Origin: Paenibacillus foliorum
GTDB taxonomy: Bacteria; Bacillota; Bacilli; Paenibacillales; NBRC-103111
Direction: 5' to 3'
Length of the DNA: 64,000 nucleotides
Assembly: GCF_013141765.1 (NCBI RefSeq)
Contig: NZ_WHOD01000055.1
Span: forward strand, 186,001-250,000
Shown here: piece by piece, positions 26,414 to 35,063 of the stretch
Numbering within the stretch: position 1 is the first letter of the stretch
How the letters are laid out: each line of letters starts with the position of its first letter
The notes under the pieces: generated by a model
Database searches by the model: none
The model's input: the letters and a program-made list of their open reading frames with translations, nothing else
Told to the model about the DNA's origin: nothing
Translations under genes and position numbers: made by a program

Positions 26414-26473
26414 CACAATCGGTTATGTTATTTAAATCATAAAAAGGCCCGGTTCCTTAGCAAAGTTTTTAAG

Positions 26474-26509
26474 ACCACTCCATTGACAGTTGTCAGGGAG
26501 TGGTTTTTT
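26474..26509 (+). terminator. rho-independent terminator
   Basis: ACCACTCC (26474-26481) pairs with GGAGTGGT (26497-26504), with an inner TGACA/TGTCA stem, followed by a T-run. Ends the asd transcript. Confidence 0.85.
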
Positions 26510-26542
26510 ATTATGCCGGAGATAATAACTGCTAATTTGTGA

Positions 26543-26641
26543 TTGTTACATAGGATTGAAGCTGGTGATTTCCTTCCAGGTTCCAAATTGCCAACGGAAA
26601 TGGAATTAGCGGCACAATATGGTGTAAGTGCTCGTAAGTAA
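26543..26641 (+). pseudogene. remnant of a GntR-family regulator (helix-turn-helix part)
   Basis: An open stretch reads RIEAGDFLPGSKLPTEMELA then AQYGVSARK and a TAA. This is the core of a GntR winged helix-turn-helix (IxxGxxxPGxKLPxExELAxxxGVS). Nothing before or after it continues the gene; the recognition helix is cut. Only about 32 codons survive between the asd terminator and the TetR gene. Confidence 0.7.
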
Positions 26642-26683
26642 AATAAATTCACTCTTGCTATAAGTCGTAATTAAAGATATATT

Positions 26684-26713
26684 ATTAATTAAATGAATGA
26701 TCATTTAATTAAT
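26684..26713. promoter_or_regulatory. 30-bp palindrome, candidate TetR operator
   Basis: ATTAATTAAATG and CATTTAATTAAT are perfect 12-bp arms around AATGAT. An overlapping shorter palindrome AATGATCATT uses a centre 2 bp away. It lies 31 bp before the TTG start of the TetR gene and resembles fatty-acid-type TetR boxes of Bacillota (TGAATGA...TCATTCA). Confidence 0.6.
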
Positions 26714-26744
26714 TAAAGTTTAGTTTAAAGAGAGGGGAATACAT

Positions 26745-27374
26745 TTGGCAAGACCCATCAATGAAGAAAAAAGACTGGAGCGGCGTAAAAGTATCCTAAA
26801 AGAAGCTGTTGTCCTGTTCGCAGAAAGTGGATATTCTAATACCACAACGGCTATCATTGCGCAGAGTGTGGGAGTGACTCCTGGAACCATTTTTCAATAT
26901 TTCCCTAGCAAAGAAGCTTTATACTACGCCGCTGTCCTTGAGCCGCTTGCTGATATTCAGGTGAAATCGCTTGCTTGTCTACAACAAGAGGGGGCGCCTG
27001 GCGTATTAATTCAGAACATGGTCGAAGAACAATTCAACCATATCTACTTCTATACAAATGAATTGCGGCTTGTTCAATCTGTCTTAGGACAACGAATAAG
27101 ATTCCCTGAACTTACACAGAAGGTCCTTGAAAGTATAAAGGTAATGACAGATGCGATCGAACGCGTCTATACCAAAGGACAGTTAATGGGAGAATTCAAC
27201 AAAAGCTTTTCTCCAGCAATGATCTCTCGTGCCTATATCTCTTTGTTAAATGGAGTGGGCTTAACTCTTGGAGAAAGTATTATTCATCATCCCGAGTGGG
27301 AAAATCTGAAGGGGCATGCCTTTTATTTGTTCGCACCCATACAACCCAAAGAAAAACTGGAGGAGTCTGAATGA
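26745..27374 (+). CDS. TetR/AcrR-family regulator
   Basis: The product of 209 residues starts at TTG with GAGAGGGG about 7 nt upstream. The helix-turn-helix spans residues 12-58 (RRKSILKEAVVLFAESGY, then AQSVGVTPGTIFQYFPSKEA). The C-terminal ligand domain is helical. It overlaps the following alpha/beta hydrolase gene by 4 bp (ATGA), so the two are translated together, and a palindrome lies over the promoter. It probably controls this two-gene unit. Confidence 0.92.
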   Translation: MARPINEEKRLERRKSILKEAVVLFAESGYSNTTTAIIAQSVGVTPGTIFQYFPSKEALYYAAVLEPLADIQVKSLACLQQEGAPGVLIQNMVEEQFNHIYFYTNELRLVQSVLGQRIRFPELTQKVLESIKVMTDAIERVYTKGQLMGEFNKSFSPAMISRAYISLLNGVGLTLGESIIHHPEWENLKGHAFYLFAPIQPKEKLEESE

Positions 27375-28345
27375 GTCAAACATCATTACAACCCGATCTG
27401 ACATTTAATGTTCGTGTGAAAAAACGGAAGAAAATTATATGGAGCCTAGGAATCGTGCTTTTGCTTGTGATGGCTCTTGTATTTTTTATATCTTATAAAG
27501 TAATAGACACCTTGTTGCACCATCCTAGAGACACTAATGTCAGCTACGAATTGAATATCGATAAAACTCCCTACGAAGAGGTCGAGTTCAAGGGTTTGAA
27601 AAATAATAATACGATTAGAGGTTCCTTCTTTCCTACAAGTAGTCTTTCTGGTAAAGAAAGTAATAAGACGATTATTGTCGTCCATGGATATACGAGCAAT
27701 CGTTTAGTCAAAGGGCGGACCCAAAAGTTAATAGAGCATTTGGTTCCGAAAGGCTACAATATATTGGCATTTGACCTCAGCTCGCAAGGAAAATCCGATG
27801 GTGATTTGATTACACTGGGCCTCAATGAAAAATACGATTTGCTAGGAGCTGTAAGCTATTTAAAATCCAGAGACCATACGGGTGATAACATTGGAGTTAT
27901 CGGCTTTTCAATGGGTGCTGTTACTTCTTTGCTAGCCGCAAGTGAAAGTGATGACATCAAAGCCGTAATTGCGGATAGTCCTTTTCGTAATGCTGGTCTA
28001 TTTCTGAGAGAGGGTTTGCCCTTCTTTTCAGGTTTACCTGCGTTTCCATTCAGTTATACATCGACATGGATGGCAAATTGGGTCTTTAAGGTTGATCTTG
28101 ATTCCATATCTCCTATGGATGCGGTAAAAAAGATGCAAGACAAGCCAGTTATGCTCATTCATGGTACTGGAGATCAGCAAATTAGTTATAAAAATACAGA
28201 AATTATTTACGAGTCCTTAAGAGATAATGCAAGTGCAGAAGTATGGTACCCTCTAAATACGGAGCATATCGATGCCATCAACCATTACCCCACTGAATAT
28301 TTCCAAAGAGTAGATCGCTTTTTGGATGAGTATGTAGGAAAATAA
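27371..28345 (+). CDS. membrane-anchored alpha/beta hydrolase
   Basis: A 324-residue protein with an N-terminal cytoplasmic basic tail and one membrane segment (IIWSLGIVLLLVMALVFFIS, residues 24-43). The outer hydrolase domain has VVHGYTSNR (oxyanion hole), the nucleophile elbow GFSMG, Asp in GTGDQQI and His in NTEHIDA. It resembles YqkD/BAAT-like extracellular peptidase- or esterase-like hydrolases of Bacillus. Coupled by a 4-bp overlap to the TetR gene. Substrate unknown. Confidence 0.9.
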   Translation: MSQTSLQPDLTFNVRVKKRKKIIWSLGIVLLLVMALVFFISYKVIDTLLHHPRDTNVSYELNIDKTPYEEVEFKGLKNNNTIRGSFFPTSSLSGKESNKTIIVVHGYTSNRLVKGRTQKLIEHLVPKGYNILAFDLSSQGKSDGDLITLGLNEKYDLLGAVSYLKSRDHTGDNIGVIGFSMGAVTSLLAASESDDIKAVIADSPFRNAGLFLREGLPFFSGLPAFPFSYTSTWMANWVFKVDLDSISPMDAVKKMQDKPVMLIHGTGDQQISYKNTEIIYESLRDNASAEVWYPLNTEHIDAINHYPTEYFQRVDRFLDEYVGK

Positions 28346-28410
28346 ATTCAATCCAAGAGAGCCAACTAGTCCTGACGAAGTAAAAATACCCAATAATATC
28401 AAGCATTTTT

Positions 28411-28445
28411 AGCCTGTAGTGTAGAAAACCACTACAGCTTTTATT
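28411..28445. terminator. rho-independent terminator
   Basis: CTGTAGTG (28414-28421) pairs with CACTACAG (28430-28437), flanked by AGC/GCT and followed by TTTTATTT. Downstream of the hydrolase gene. Confidence 0.7.
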
Positions 28446-28567
28446 TGCGTTTTAAATGAAAATACATCACACCTGCTGATTAATCATTTTCTAGGTTATT
28501 CAGGATCGACAAATAGACGTGTTTCTCCAACACTTTACCAATAGCGATGAACCAGATGAAAGCCATA

Positions 28568-29536
28568 TTATAAACTCAATTTATCGAACCGAACTTTAAT
28601 GTCCTCAATTAGCAGCTTTGCAGCAATGATACCGCCTGATGTGTTCCATATCGGTTCGTTCACGTTAAAGGCCCGTTGTTTTTTTACCACATTCAGGTTT
28701 TGTCCTAGAGGGCTTTTAAGCCATTCATCGGTCGTTTTAGTTGCACCGGTTTCACCTTCGCGGTCGGAAGTGAAATAGAAAAATACATCTCCATCAAGCA
28801 CAGTTATTTGTTCCATTGCAACATCAGCGGAGAAATCGTTCTTATTTTGTGCCTCCGGGCGAGCAAATCCTATCTGATCAAGGATGACACCTGCAAAATT
28901 ATTTTTGTAGTATACACGCACTTTCCCAGGCTGGAATCGAGCCAATGAAATACGCAATTTGGTTTTATCACCGAGAGCTGCCTTGGTTTGTTGAATGGCT
29001 TGGTTGTAGTTTTCCAGAGCAGCTGCTCCTTCGGATTCTTTGTTGAGAGCTTGAGCATACAATTTGAAATTTTCCAGCATACTGTCGCCAAGATTCTCTG
29101 TAAATACAGTAGGCGCAATGCTGGACAGCTGCGGATACACTTTCTCCTGTCTAACCTTGGTACCTAATATGAGATCCGGTTTCAAGCTGGCAATGAGCTC
29201 AAGATTAGGCTGCGTCTCGTTGCCGATTACTTGTACACCGGTCATTTTATCCTTGATATGATCAAACCACGGCTCACCAATCCAAGATTTAACTGCAGCG
29301 ACAGGTTTAATGCCTAACTCTAACAATGATTCAGTGCCTTGATTAGTCAAAACCACGATGCGTTGAGGCGTTCCAGTAATTGTAGTTGAACCCATAGCAT
29401 GTTTGATAATTCGAGCGGGAGCATCAACGCTCTTCTCCTCGGTTTTCTTCCCTGTATTTTGACTACCACAAGCCGAGATGAATAAAGACATGATGATTAG
29501 TAAGGTTAAGGCCATTCCTATTTTTGATCTTAACAA
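28568..29536 (-). CDS. iron-siderophore ABC transporter binding lipoprotein, orphan
   Basis: The product is 322 residues. Signal peptide with lipobox FISAC, then the FecB/FepB (Fhu-type) fold: RIVVLTNQGTESLLELGIKP, ELIASLKPDLIL and a long central helix, as in ferric citrate or hydroxamate binding proteins. The TTG start at 29536 has GGGG 8 nt upstream; earlier in-frame codons run back into the Fur box. A near-consensus Fur box (29567-29585) overlaps its promoter. No permease or ATPase genes adjoin; a divergent TetR gene shares the control region. Confidence 0.88.
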   Translation of the reverse strand: MLRSKIGMALTLLIIMSLFISACGSQNTGKKTEEKSVDAPARIIKHAMGSTTITGTPQRIVVLTNQGTESLLELGIKPVAAVKSWIGEPWFDHIKDKMTGVQVIGNETQPNLELIASLKPDLILGTKVRQEKVYPQLSSIAPTVFTENLGDSMLENFKLYAQALNKESEGAAALENYNQAIQQTKAALGDKTKLRISLARFQPGKVRVYYKNNFAGVILDQIGFARPEAQNKNDFSADVAMEQITVLDGDVFFYFTSDREGETGATKTTDEWLKSPLGQNLNVVKKQRAFNVNEPIWNTSGGIIAAKLLIEDIKVRFDKLSL

Positions 29537-29566
29537 CAGTAGTTCCCCTTTCAATTCCCTAGATTC

Positions 29567-29585
29567 AAAAATGATTATCATTATC
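29567..29585. promoter_or_regulatory. Fur box
   Basis: AAAAATGATTATCATTATC matches the 19-bp Fur consensus GATAATGATTATCATTATC at 17 positions. It lies between the divergent binding-protein and TetR genes and should make the former iron-repressed. Confidence 0.85.
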
Positions 29586-29687
29586 AATAAAAGCTATGTT
29601 TGTTATACTAATATAAAAGCTTTTTCCATGCAATGCTTGTTGAGGCGATTTTCTCGAAAATAGACAGATAAGAGGATGTGTCACACT

Positions 29688-30254
29688 TTGGCTGAGCAGT
29701 CAGGCAAACTAGCTTTACAATCACAAGAATGGATAAGAACGGCGTTATTTCAAATAATGGAGAAGAAAGAGTATTCACACATATCAATAACCGAAATCGC
29801 GGATAGGGCGGGGCTTGCAAGACAAACCTTTTATCGTAATTTCCAAGGTAAGGATGAGATTTTACTGAACTATTTGGAAGAACTCATGAAAGGTTTATGG
29901 CAAGATCTTGAGGAGACCTCTGTGATTAATGAAGAAATACTCGTAGCACTGTTTCGCAATTGGAGAAGTAATATTCCTTCCTCACTGATCCATAATATTG
30001 TTACAAAAGATCGGAAGATCAGGCAGCTCATTCATAAAAGCATTAGTGATTCCTTCGATGAGCTGTTCGTCCATATAAAGAAAGATCGCAAGGAAAGCGC
30101 AGACGATACATACAGATTGTATGCTCATAAATCGTTATCCGCGACCGTACATTTGATGTTAATTGAATGGACGCTAAACGATTTTCAAATGACACCTGAA
30201 GAGATCGGAGGAATGGTTAGCGACTTGACCGCTTCGATACGATCGTATTTGTGA
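29688..30254 (+). CDS. TetR-family regulator
   Basis: The product of 188 residues has a helix-turn-helix at residues 14-58 (IRTALFQIMEKKEYSHISIT then EIADRAGLARQTFYRNFQGK). The C-terminal half resembles the TetR_C_7/DhaS-like group. TTG 29688 is preferred because AGAGG abuts the ATG at 29676 and leaves no spacing; the ATG remains possible. Divergent from the Fur-controlled siderophore-binding protein, so it may sense an envelope or iron-related signal, but there is no direct evidence. A terminator follows. Confidence 0.85.
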   Translation: MAEQSGKLALQSQEWIRTALFQIMEKKEYSHISITEIADRAGLARQTFYRNFQGKDEILLNYLEELMKGLWQDLEETSVINEEILVALFRNWRSNIPSSLIHNIVTKDRKIRQLIHKSISDSFDELFVHIKKDRKESADDTYRLYAHKSLSATVHLMLIEWTLNDFQMTPEEIGGMVSDLTASIRSYL

Positions 30255-30342
30255 AAAAGAACCTGAAGTTAACAAAGGGCGTTGTTTTTTGTGTAAGGAC
30301 AAAAAAAGAGTCGCAAGGACTTATTAAGACCCTTCAAGGAGT

Positions 30343-30380
30343 AGAGGTTGCCGCGGGAACTATCGGCAGCCTCTTTATTC
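30343..30380 (+). terminator. rho-independent terminator
   Basis: agaggttgccg (30343-30353) pairs with cggcagcctct (30364-30374, one G-U pair) and is followed by TTTATTCT. Ends the TetR transcript. Confidence 0.75.
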
Positions 30381-30452
30381 TATGCTAGCTAATAGCTTGT
30401 CAAAATTAAGCATTTTTTCCTTAGGGAAAAGAGTGGGCCACCATAGCATGTA

Positions 30453-31673
30453 TCAAAAGTAATCAGAGAAATACGGTGTCTGGCGTTCTATCAGATTTTC
30501 CAGCAGCTCGATCGTAGCTCGCCGTGCTTGAAAACGACCTGCCCGTGCCAAATATGCTGGACGCTTATAACCCATCAGCATCGTCGTCAGCGTCTGTATA
30601 TCGAAGGCCGCCTCCGGATTACCGCCGCCCTCCATCAATTGCCCTCGACCCTGCTCATCCACCTTCAGCGTGAATTTGCCCTGATTCCACTCCAGCATTG
30701 GATCGTGAAGTGTGAAGGTCAATTGGCATTCTGCGTTTTGTGGCAGGAATGGATACTGCTTCACGAAGCGGTGAATATCGACGATCCGCGCCATATAGTA
30801 GGGTGAGATCGTCTCCTTGATATCACTGTCTTCCAGTAAGAAGGCAAGAGGCTCTGTCGTGTAAATATGGCCTTTGACACGCGTTATCATCGAGAAATGA
30901 GCGCTAATGAAATTCCACAGCCCCGCTCGCGCCTCACCATCTAGATACACCATTATCTTCATATGGAGGACTTCCTCCGCAATCCAATAGAGCAGGTAGC
31001 CCTGCGGCTGCTGATCCTCATCATAGTAGACCGCTACGGTCAGATCATCTAAATCCCAGCGCAAATATTCCTCCCATGCCAACTCGCTCCTCAGCATTGC
31101 ACCATGATGACACTGAGCGAAGCGGCGGTACACATCGCGAATATCCGGGTGATCGATTGACAGGCGTTCCACATTGCCGGGCACTGTCTTCAGCTTTGGC
31201 AGCTGCGTATCCTTAACCTCGAATGAGATCTTATCAGAAATGATTTCCCAGCCTTTGCGGCGGTAGAACGGAATAGAATATGGATACAGATAAGAGATCG
31301 ACTGTTGCCGTTCGCGCATATTTGCGAGTGCCTGGCGCATCAATTGACTCATCAATCCTAGATTGGCATATTCGGGGTAGGTTCCGACACCGGTTAAGCC
31401 GCCCATATCATAGATCTCCCCAAAAATATTAACCTGGAACGGATACACCGCCAACTGGGAAATCAACTTATCGTTATCGAACCAGCCTAGTACATCGGCC
31501 TGTTTCAGTACGGGAAGCTTGGCCTTTGCAATCTCGCGGTTTTCCCATCCAAACGTATGCAGATCGTGATTCGTCACTTGGAATACATAGCGAAGCAGAT
31601 CGTTGAATTGCTCTCCATGCCTAGGCTCGACTTTCTTCATTTTCAATCTGTCTTGAAGCTTCTGCCTGCTCAC
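30453..31673 (-). CDS. Eis-like GNAT N-acetyltransferase
   Basis: A 406-residue protein with the three-part Eis layout: N-terminal GNAT domain (LTGVGTYPEYANLGLMSQLM is the acetyl-CoA loop), a central second GNAT-like domain, and a C-terminal SCP2-like domain, ending in Phe whose carboxylate serves as catalytic base in Eis. YLYPYSIPFYRRKGWE is the family's signature segment. Such enzymes acetylate amines of aminoglycosides, peptides or proteins. GTG 31673 is chosen because GGAGG lies 8 nt before it; the ATG at 31688 overlaps that site. Single-gene unit. Confidence 0.88.
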   Translation of the reverse strand: MSRQKLQDRLKMKKVEPRHGEQFNDLLRYVFQVTNHDLHTFGWENREIAKAKLPVLKQADVLGWFDNDKLISQLAVYPFQVNIFGEIYDMGGLTGVGTYPEYANLGLMSQLMRQALANMRERQQSISYLYPYSIPFYRRKGWEIISDKISFEVKDTQLPKLKTVPGNVERLSIDHPDIRDVYRRFAQCHHGAMLRSELAWEEYLRWDLDDLTVAVYYDEDQQPQGYLLYWIAEEVLHMKIMVYLDGEARAGLWNFISAHFSMITRVKGHIYTTEPLAFLLEDSDIKETISPYYMARIVDIHRFVKQYPFLPQNAECQLTFTLHDPMLEWNQGKFTLKVDEQGRGQLMEGGGNPEAAFDIQTLTTMLMGYKRPAYLARAGRFQARRATIELLENLIERQTPYFSDYF

Positions 31674-32064
31674 TGCTTTTTCCTCCATATCTTATCTTAC
31701 CCGTTATTATTTAGTAGAACGAAACGATTTTATGAATGAAACAGTAGGGAACGTTTGTCGCTCCATATTTATCATTATTGACTATTGAGTTGACTGTAAA
31801 ACAAACAATAACTTTTCCAAGAAGAGAAACTGATTTCCGACTGGTGTTCCATATGCGGAAGTTTCCACGTCTCCCCCAATTTTTTTCTAACTATGTATCA
31901 ATCATGCGAGAATTTTATTATGTTTACCTATAAAGGTCATTCATATAATATATTAGACCTATAGATAGTTTGGATATAAGATGTATGGAACAACTAAACA
32001 TGGCGTCAAAAGTAGGAGTTATTGAAGAAAATACAATAGTTAAATACAAAGGAGGAATATTAAC
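31674..32064. other. intergenic region upstream of glutathione peroxidase
   Basis: No reading frame of note and no remnant I can recognise. It is AT-rich, with an AT palindrome around TATAATATATTA near 31946-31957 that distantly resembles a PerR-type box, which would suit the peroxidase downstream, but the match is too loose to call. Confidence 0.4.
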
Positions 32065-32610
32065 ATGTCAATTTACGATTTTCAAGCAACCTTGATTAAC
32101 GGGAAGCAGGTCAAATTGTCAGACTATAGGGGAAAAGTTCTCCTAATCGTAAATACAGCAAGCAAATGTAGCTTTTCTCGTCAATTCGCTGATCTGCAGA
32201 AGCTTTATGAACGGCGACGGGAACAGGGATTTGAAATTCTTGCATTTCCTTGCAACCAATTCAACGAGAAAGAGCCGGGTAGCAACTCGGAAGTACAAGT
32301 ATTTTGCGATATTAACCATGGAGTTACGTTCCCATTATTTGAGAAAACGGAAGTAATAGGTTCATCTCCTCATCCTTTATTTCAATATCTAACTCAGCAA
32401 GCACCGTTTCAAGGCTTCGATATCCAGACCAAGGACGGTCAATGGATGGAGGATTTTCTGCAGGAAAAGTATCCTGAAATATACGCTGGTGACGGGGTGA
32501 AGTGGAATTTCTCCAAGTTTCTAATCGAGCGTGATGGTCATGTAAAAGAAAGATTTGAATCAACGGTGGAACCCTTTGACATAGATTCTGCCATCGAATC
32601 ACTGTTGTGA
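32065..32610 (+). CDS. glutathione peroxidase-family thiol peroxidase
   Basis: A cytosolic thioredoxin-fold peroxidase of 181 residues. The active-site block is NTASKCSFSRQF with peroxidatic Cys35, and FPCNQFNEKEPG carries the second cysteine (Cys63) and Gln; KWNFSKFL supplies the Trp and Asn of the tetrad. Bacterial members use thioredoxin-like reductants rather than glutathione. The usual KCGFTPQ is KCSFSRQ here. AAAGGAGG lies 10 nt before the ATG. A single gene closed by a terminator. Confidence 0.92.
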   Translation: MSIYDFQATLINGKQVKLSDYRGKVLLIVNTASKCSFSRQFADLQKLYERRREQGFEILAFPCNQFNEKEPGSNSEVQVFCDINHGVTFPLFEKTEVIGSSPHPLFQYLTQQAPFQGFDIQTKDGQWMEDFLQEKYPEIYAGDGVKWNFSKFLIERDGHVKERFESTVEPFDIDSAIESLL

Positions 32611-32650
32611 GGTTTCAGTTTTTCCCTTTTAGGCATGATGTTTTACTGAG

Positions 32651-32673
32651 GAGCCGCCATATGCGGCTCTTTT
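32651..32673 (+). terminator. rho-independent terminator
   Basis: gagccgc (32651-32657) pairs with gcggctc (32663-32669) and is followed by a T-run, 40 bp after the peroxidase stop. Confidence 0.8.
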
Positions 32674-32777
32674 CTGATCTTCATTGAAGTAAAGAGTAGA
32701 GCAGTAAACGAAGGAGAAAATGCTGATGCCCACGAATCATTAATTAGATGACTAATACAGAGGGAGTTGAAAATTAC

Positions 32778-33698
32778 ATGTCCATCCAAGAAATATTAAA
32801 AAATGAATATGATGTTTGTGAAATCTTAGAGCTGCAAGACATGTCAAAAAGCAGCCCTTGCTATCAGATAGTTACGGCTGAAACCAGCTATGTTTTGAAA
32901 CAAGTTGAAAGGTTAGACTTTCTAAAAACATATCATAAGGTACAAAATGTTTTAAACAACCAAGGACTGCTTCAAGGAAGGCTTATTCCCACAAGGGAAA
33001 ATGAGTTAATGTCCAAAACTGGTTACTCTTTAATCGAATATGTCCCGGGCGAGGCTTTAGAAGAGTATAACGATGAGCAATTTATCTCGATTATTAAGTA
33101 TCTATATAAGTATAATCAAATCCTTCGAGAAGTTCCTTTTGAAGCAAACGAGATAGAAGAAGTCAACAATTGGGATAAGGTTAAGTCAGTCGTGTTCATT
33201 TGTCATAAGGTCGAAGAGATACTGAATGAGTTTGAGCTTGAAGAGAAGTCCAAATTCTTATTGAAGAATGCAAAAAAAGTTTTATCGGATCATGCTGACT
33301 ATTTTAACCGAAATAATAAACAACTAATACATTCCGATTTGGGACCTGGGAATATCGTCTTTTGTAATAATAAAATACAAACCATCATTGATTTCACACC
33401 AGAGTACGAAAATGAATTGTATTCATTATCTCAGTTCTTATATTGGACCTGTTTGTGGGATTTTTCAGAATCAACTTCATTAGATAGAATCCGTTCAACT
33501 CTTAAGATCTATTTCAATGAGGATGTACCTCAGGAAATTTACGAAGGTCTTTTTCTTTATTTGTTAAAAGCCTGTATGTTTAGAATTATGGGACCTATAT
33601 TGAACGATACTCACAATGGAGTTCTTAACATGAGCAAAGTCAAAAAAAGAATGTCAGCGTTAGAGTCGTTATTTAACATTCGCCAGAAAATAAAGTAG
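32778..33698 (+). CDS. APH/choline-kinase-like phosphotransferase (CotS-like)
   Basis: The product of 306 residues has the kinase-fold C-lobe LIHSDLGPGNIVFCNNK (HxDxxxxN) and TIIDFTPEYENELY (metal-binding D), and an N-lobe with YVLKQVE holding the nucleotide lysine. The overall organisation resembles CotS/YtaA spore-coat kinases and homoserine-kinase-like proteins. The ATG at 32778 has GGGAG 11 nt upstream; the ATG at 32748 lacks a site. A short ATG frame with AAGGAG at 32720-32743 precedes it. Substrate unknown. Confidence 0.8.
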   Translation: MSIQEILKNEYDVCEILELQDMSKSSPCYQIVTAETSYVLKQVERLDFLKTYHKVQNVLNNQGLLQGRLIPTRENELMSKTGYSLIEYVPGEALEEYNDEQFISIIKYLYKYNQILREVPFEANEIEEVNNWDKVKSVVFICHKVEEILNEFELEEKSKFLLKNAKKVLSDHADYFNRNNKQLIHSDLGPGNIVFCNNKIQTIIDFTPEYENELYSLSQFLYWTCLWDFSESTSLDRIRSTLKIYFNEDVPQEIYEGLFLYLLKACMFRIMGPILNDTHNGVLNMSKVKKRMSALESLFNIRQKIK

Positions 33699-33722
33699 CA
33701 GGTGAATTGGGAAGAGAACAGA

Positions 33723-33815
33723 CAGTAATGTTTAAAAATGATACTTGTAATTGCACCAAACTATACAACTGACAGTAGTCACGGGAATACCGGTTGTATT
33801 AGGCTGAAGAAGTGG
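33723..33815 (+). promoter_or_regulatory. upstream regulatory region, copy A
   Basis: A stretch of about 93 bp that aligns by eye with 42922-43014. Shared blocks are cagtaa-gtttaaaaatg, ctatacaactg-cagtag, taccg and gagaag/gaagaag followed by a G-run. The conserved TATACA is a good -10 box with no good -35 at the right distance in either copy, which suggests an activator. It lies 87 bp before the first gene of the catabolic operon. Confidence 0.65.
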
Positions 33816-33901
33816 GCAGATGTGCTGACTGCTGCAAATGTTCGTTCATAACGATGTATTTATTCTAATAGACTAATGTCAGAAAGGAAGCGATCATTGG
33901 A

Positions 33902-35011
33902 ATGAATAAAGTGAAGGTAGGCTTGATCGGCTGTGGCCAAATCAGTGGCATTTATTTGAAAAACTGCACACAAACGTTTGACATTTTGGAGGTAGTCGCA
34001 TGCGCGGATATAGTCCCTGAGCTGGCACGCAAACAGGCCGACGAATTTGGGGTCCCGAGGGCTTGTTCGGTTGAGGAGCTGCTAGCTGATTCAGAAATTG
34101 AAATCGTTATCAACTTGACCGCCCCCAAGGTTCATGCGCAGATCAATATGAAAGCGCTTGAATCCGGTAAGCATGTGTATACGGAAAAACCGTTTGCCTT
34201 AAATCGGGAAGAAGCGGACCAAGTGCTTGCCCTAGCCGAAGCCAAAGGTCTTCGTGTCGGGTGCGCTCCGGATACATTTCTCGGAGGAGGTCTGCAAACA
34301 TGCAGGAAGCTGATTGATGATGGTTGGATAGGCACCCCGTATGCCGCAAATGGGACAATTTTTATGGGCGGAGGATCCGGCGGCCTGCATCCAAACTTTC
34401 AAAACTTCCTTCGATTGGGCGGTGACCCATTGTTCGATATGGGACCATATTACCTTACAGCCATGGTATTTCTGCTCGGTCCTATCAGTAGTGTCAGCGG
34501 ATTCGCGGCTCAACTGAAGCACCAGATTACAATCGACAATCCGGCATCCCCACACTATGGCAAAACCGTACCAATAGAAGCGCCGACGAACATAGCGGCC
34601 TCACTCCAATTTGACAATGGTGTCATTGCAGGGCTGCAGGCTGCGAAGGAGGGCTTCAAATATACGCCGCGTATGGAAGTTTACGGAACGGAAGGCATCC
34701 TGTACGTCCCCGACCCGAACAATTTCAGCGGCCCACTAATGATCAAGCAGCAAAACGGTGAAGTCAAGGAGTTTCCGTATTCACATGGATTTACCGAAAA
34801 CAGTAGAGGCATCGGTGTTGCCGATATGGCTTATGCGATTCGCTCAGGACGAGCTCATCGCGCTAGCGGTATTTTGGCTCGGCATGTGCTCGACGTAATG
34901 ATTGGAATCCATGAATCTGCGGAAACAGGAAGGCATGTCACTGTTAAGGCTACTTGCGACCGCCCATCACCATTACCGCTCAGTTTGAAACACAATCTGC
35001 TGGATACGTAG
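33902..35011 (+). CDS. Gfo/Idh/MocA-family oxidoreductase 1
   Basis: NAD(P)-dependent sugar or cyclitol dehydrogenase of 369 residues. GLIGCGQISGIYLKNCT at residues 6-22 is the Rossmann loop, EKPF (residue ~97) the conserved catalytic lysine motif, and GGDPLFDMGPYYL the second-domain region with the usual D and H-equivalent positions. In levoglucosan and C-glycoside pathways such enzymes oxidise the C3 hydroxyl of a pyranose. First gene of a seven-gene run on the plus strand, after a regulatory region shared with the transporter. Exact substrate inferred only from context. Confidence 0.88.
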   Translation: MNKVKVGLIGCGQISGIYLKNCTQTFDILEVVACADIVPELARKQADEFGVPRACSVEELLADSEIEIVINLTAPKVHAQINMKALESGKHVYTEKPFALNREEADQVLALAEAKGLRVGCAPDTFLGGGLQTCRKLIDDGWIGTPYAANGTIFMGGGSGGLHPNFQNFLRLGGDPLFDMGPYYLTAMVFLLGPISSVSGFAAQLKHQITIDNPASPHYGKTVPIEAPTNIAASLQFDNGVIAGLQAAKEGFKYTPRMEVYGTEGILYVPDPNNFSGPLMIKQQNGEVKEFPYSHGFTENSRGIGVADMAYAIRSGRAHRASGILARHVLDVMIGIHESAETGRHVTVKATCDRPSPLPLSLKHNLLDT

Positions 35012-35063
35012 ACCAAGCTATCTGAATTCACTAAATCATAATAATGAATGGATGTGCGAGATC

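Noticed and set aside
32720..32743. 7-codon ATG frame with AAGGAG before the phosphotransferase as a leader peptide
   Set aside because: Too short and no matching hairpin or complementary sequence was found near the next ribosome binding site.
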